This document shows, piece by piece, positions 6,977-9,355 of a stretch of DNA of 9,355 nt. The notes beneath the pieces are model-generated. The model ran no database searches, was not told the origin of the DNA, and was given only the letters and a program-made list of their open reading frames with translations. Position numbers and translations under genes: made by a program. Position 1 is the first letter of the stretch. Every line of letters begins with the position of its first letter. Origin of the DNA: Acidimicrobiaceae bacterium (GTDB lineage Bacteria; Actinomycetota; Acidimicrobiia; Acidimicrobiales; UBA8592); assembly GCA_002722525.1 (NCBI GenBank), contig PBMJ01000006.1, positions 38,685 through 48,039 on the forward strand, written 5' to 3'.

Positions 6977-8292
6977 GTATTCCTCTCATAACTACTAGTC
7001 GTTGGGACGTTGAAGATGGCCATACGCTTGAAGGCTATTTGCGAACAGGAGGATATGAAGGTCTTCGTCGCGCTATAGAGATGACGCCTGATCAAGTTCA
7101 TGAAGAAGTAAAGAAAGCTTCGCTACTTGGTCGCGGAGGTGCCGGATTTCCAGCCGGAATTAAATGGGGTTTTCTCCCTTCTGACGTCTGGCCTAAGTAT
7201 CTAGTTGTCAACGGTGATGAATCAGAGCCAGGTACATACAAGGACCGCCTACTAATTGAACGAGATCCGCATCAACTAATCGAAGGTTGCGTGATCACCT
7301 GTTTCGCCTTGGGCCTATCTCAGTGCTTCCTTTATGTCCGAGGTGAAATGGCCCATGGGCAGGAGCGGGTAGCTACTGCGCTAAACGAAGCCTACGACCA
7401 TGGTTATGTCGGCAAAAACATTCTCGGAACAGAATTATCAGTAGATGTCGTTCTTCATTGGGGGGCGGGAGCATACATTGTCGGAGAAGAGACAGCCTTA
7501 ATAGAAAGTCTTGAAGGTAATAGAGGTATGCCCAGATTGAAACCTCCCTTTTTCCCGGCTTCCATCGGGCTTTATGGCAAGCCAACAATTGTCAACAATG
7601 TTGAAACGCTTTCTAATGTCCCCTGGATTATTGAACACGGAGGAGACGCTTTCGCAAAGATAGGGGCTGAACAATCCACCGGAACAAGAATATTTGCAGT
7701 TTCAGGTCATGTCCGAAACCCAGGGGTTTTCGAAGTCGAATTCGGAACAACCACGTTTAGAGACCTCATCATGGGAGAGCAGTACGCCGGTGGTATCCGA
7801 GATGACAATTCGATAAAGGCGTTTATTCCAGGAGGAGCTTCCGCTCCCTGGTTCTTCGAAGAGCATTTAGATATTCCGTTAGAAAAAACAGTAGTTGACA
7901 ATGAAGGATCGATGCTTGGCTCCGGGGCTATTGTGGTCATGGACGAGACAACCGACATTGTCAAAGCATGTCATAATGTCGTCCGATTCTTCTCGCGCGA
8001 ATCCTGTGGTAAATGCACTCCATGTAGAGAAGGAACTAACTGGTTAGAAAAGATTCTAGATCGAATTCTAAACGGCTATGGCCGGCCTGAAGATATAGAT
8101 CTACTTCTTGACGTATGCGACAACATCAGTCCCGGGATCTCATGGCCTCCCAAACAAACAACGATATGCCCGCTGGGGCCATCGGCAGTTTCACCCATTG
8201 CATCGGCTTTAAAACGCTATAGATCAGAGTTTGATGCTTACATCGCATCAAATACGGTGACGCCTGTCTCAGTAGATGGAGTGTCATCATGA
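6973..8292 (+). CDS. nuoF: NADH-quinone oxidoreductase subunit F (51 kDa, NADH/FMN/N3)
   Basis: NuoF binds NADH and FMN and is the electron entry point of complex I. In 439 residues, GRGGAGFPAGIKWG (53-66) is the FMN/NADH glycine loop. NGDESEPGTYKDR (80-92), GAGAYIVGEETALIESLEG (164-182) and VNNVETLSNV (207-216) are further family blocks. The [4Fe-4S] cluster N3 ligands are C345, C348 and C351 (ESCGKCTPCREG) plus C399. The last cysteine sits in TTICPLGPSAVSP rather than the commoner CALGDAA form; I recall this variant from actinobacterial-type NuoF but could not check it. The ATG overlaps the nuoE stop (ATGA), with GAGG 7 nt upstream. The gene overlaps nuoG by ATGA. Confidence 0.98.
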   Translation: MSIPLITTSRWDVEDGHTLEGYLRTGGYEGLRRAIEMTPDQVHEEVKKASLLGRGGAGFPAGIKWGFLPSDVWPKYLVVNGDESEPGTYKDRLLIERDPHQLIEGCVITCFALGLSQCFLYVRGEMAHGQERVATALNEAYDHGYVGKNILGTELSVDVVLHWGAGAYIVGEETALIESLEGNRGMPRLKPPFFPASIGLYGKPTIVNNVETLSNVPWIIEHGGDAFAKIGAEQSTGTRIFAVSGHVRNPGVFEVEFGTTTFRDLIMGEQYAGGIRDDNSIKAFIPGGASAPWFFEEHLDIPLEKTVVDNEGSMLGSGAIVVMDETTDIVKACHNVVRFFSRESCGKCTPCREGTNWLEKILDRILNGYGRPEDIDLLLDVCDNISPGISWPPKQTTICPLGPSAVSPIASALKRYRSEFDAYIASNTVTPVSVDGVSS

Positions 8293-9355
8293 CAGAGATT
8301 CAGCAAGATTCAGGGCTTATTACTGTCACTATCGATGGGAAAGAGGTCAAAGTAAAACCAGGAGAGGTTCTTATTGATGCTTGCGAGGAAGTAGGGGTTG
8401 ATATTCCAAGATTCTGCTATCACAAGCGGATGAGTCAAGTTGGCATGTGCCGGATGTGTATTGTGGAAGTCGATACTGGCCGCGGCCCCTCACTTCAACC
8501 AAGTTGCATGATGGATGTCAGCGAAGGGATGATCATTGACACTCAATCAGAAGAAATCAAGAAGGTTCAGGATGGTGTTCTTGAATTCCTTCTGCTGAAC
8601 CATCCATTGGATTGTCCAGTATGTGATAAGGGTGGAGAATGTCCCCTTCAAGACCAAACTATGGCGTATGGGCCTGGGGAAACCCGCTTTGTTGAAGAAA
8701 AAAGACATTTTGAGAAACCTATACCAATTAGTGACAATGTTTATCTTGATCGTGAAAGATGCATTCTTTGTGACCGCTGCACTCGTTTCGCGGATGAAGT
8801 TGTTGGCGATCCATTAATCCAATTCATTGATCGAGGAAACTCTACGCAGGTTAATACATTTCCAGAAGATCCATTCGCCTCTTATTTCAGTGGAAATATT
8901 GTTCAGTTATGTCCTGTTGGTGCCTTAACGGCTAAGCCATATCGATTTAAAGCTCGTCCGTGGGACTTGGAAGAGATTGAATCAACCTACCCGAACCCAC
9001 TCGGCGACCGGATAGTGGTTCAATCATCTCGAGACCAAGTCTTACGTCTGCAAGGGTTAGATAGTGAAGAAGTCAATTGGGGATGGCTATGCGATAAGGA
9101 CCGTTTCTCTTTCGAAGCTTTCCAAAGTGAATATAGGTTGGATAATCCTTTAGTTCGAGGAGGTGGCCTCAATAAAGCTGATAGATCAGGTACCGGTCTT
9201 GTAGCGACATCATGGGCAGGGGCAATGAGCATAATCACTGAATCCCTAAACGGTACAGATCCTGATCGTGTTGGTGTAATCGGTGGCTCTAGATTAACGA
9301 ATGAGTCCCAGTATGCGTGGGCGAAGCTCGCAAAAGGCGTTATCGGAACGGACCA
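8289..9355 (+). CDS. nuoG: NADH-quinone oxidoreductase subunit G, partial (C-terminus off window)
   Basis: NuoG is the largest peripheral-arm subunit and relays electrons through several Fe-S clusters. The frame is open for 355 codons to the right edge with no stop, so the gene is cut by the window, not by mutation. The ferredoxin-like domain has N1b ligands C43, C54, C57 and C73. Cluster N5 has H105, C109, C112 and C118. Cluster N4 has C158, C161, C164 and C208. The molybdopterin-oxidoreductase-like domain follows from about 225. There the usual CxxCxxxC of cluster N7 is replaced by TYPNPLGD (233-240) and only C268 remains, so N7 is probably absent. The ATG overlaps the nuoF stop (ATGA), with GGAG 7 nt upstream. 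Confidence 0.97.
   Translation, partial: MTEIQQDSGLITVTIDGKEVKVKPGEVLIDACEEVGVDIPRFCYHKRMSQVGMCRMCIVEVDTGRGPSLQPSCMMDVSEGMIIDTQSEEIKKVQDGVLEFLLLNHPLDCPVCDKGGECPLQDQTMAYGPGETRFVEEKRHFEKPIPISDNVYLDRERCILCDRCTRFADEVVGDPLIQFIDRGNSTQVNTFPEDPFASYFSGNIVQLCPVGALTAKPYRFKARPWDLEEIESTYPNPLGDRIVVQSSRDQVLRLQGLDSEEVNWGWLCDKDRFSFEAFQSEYRLDNPLVRGGGLNKADRSGTGLVATSWAGAMSIITESLNGTDPDRVGVIGGSRLTNESQYAWAKLAKGVIGTD

Noticed and set aside
8623..8817. Rightward 64-codon open frame inside nuoG
   Set aside because: It lies in another frame within the N5/N4 cluster coding region of NuoG, which is clearly the real gene; no ribosome site or motif supports it.
1..9355. CRISPR array, tRNA/rRNA, insertion sequence or other mobile element
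   Set aside because: No spaced direct repeats, no RNA-gene signatures and no transposase or integrase motifs; coding is continuous and on one strand.

Overview
The window is a compact, one-strand respiratory gene block with no mobile element, RNA gene, CRISPR array or long non-coding gap. All nine genes read rightwards. By eye the GC content is in the mid-40s percent. Protein features suggest an actinobacterium, most likely of the class Acidimicrobiia. They include a Tat-type, multi-helix Rieske protein with the CPHLGC/CPCHGS boxes, a membrane-anchored dihaem cytochrome c beside it, and a NuoF ending in the ICPLGPSAVSP variant. This assignment is inferred from remembered family features, not from a search.

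Region 1 (about 60-3433) is the tail of a menaquinol:cytochrome c reductase (bc-type, complex III) locus. It holds a Rieske iron-sulfur protein, a dihaem c-type cytochrome with two N-terminal membrane helices, and an unrecognised three-helix membrane protein with a large predicted extracytoplasmic domain. Cytochrome b is not in the window and is expected upstream of base 1.

Region 2 (3454-9355) is the first half of a canonical proton-pumping NADH:quinone oxidoreductase (complex I) operon, nuoA-B-C-D-E-F-G. NuoG runs off the right edge. The membrane-arm genes nuoH-N would be expected further right. Cluster ligands are intact in NuoB (N2), NuoE (N1a), NuoF (FMN, N3) and NuoG (N1b, N4, N5). The optional N7 cluster site in NuoG has lost three of its four cysteines.

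Functionally, complex I would pass electrons from NADH to menaquinone, and the Rieske/dihaem cytochrome module would reoxidise the quinol and pass electrons to a terminal oxidase. Most junctions are ATGA overlaps or gaps of 36 nt or less, so the block is probably one transcript with translational coupling. I saw no terminator or promoter that would separate the two regions. This is largely core respiratory machinery. The least explained parts are the membrane protein at 2222-3433, the helical insert in the cytochrome, and the degenerate N7 site.
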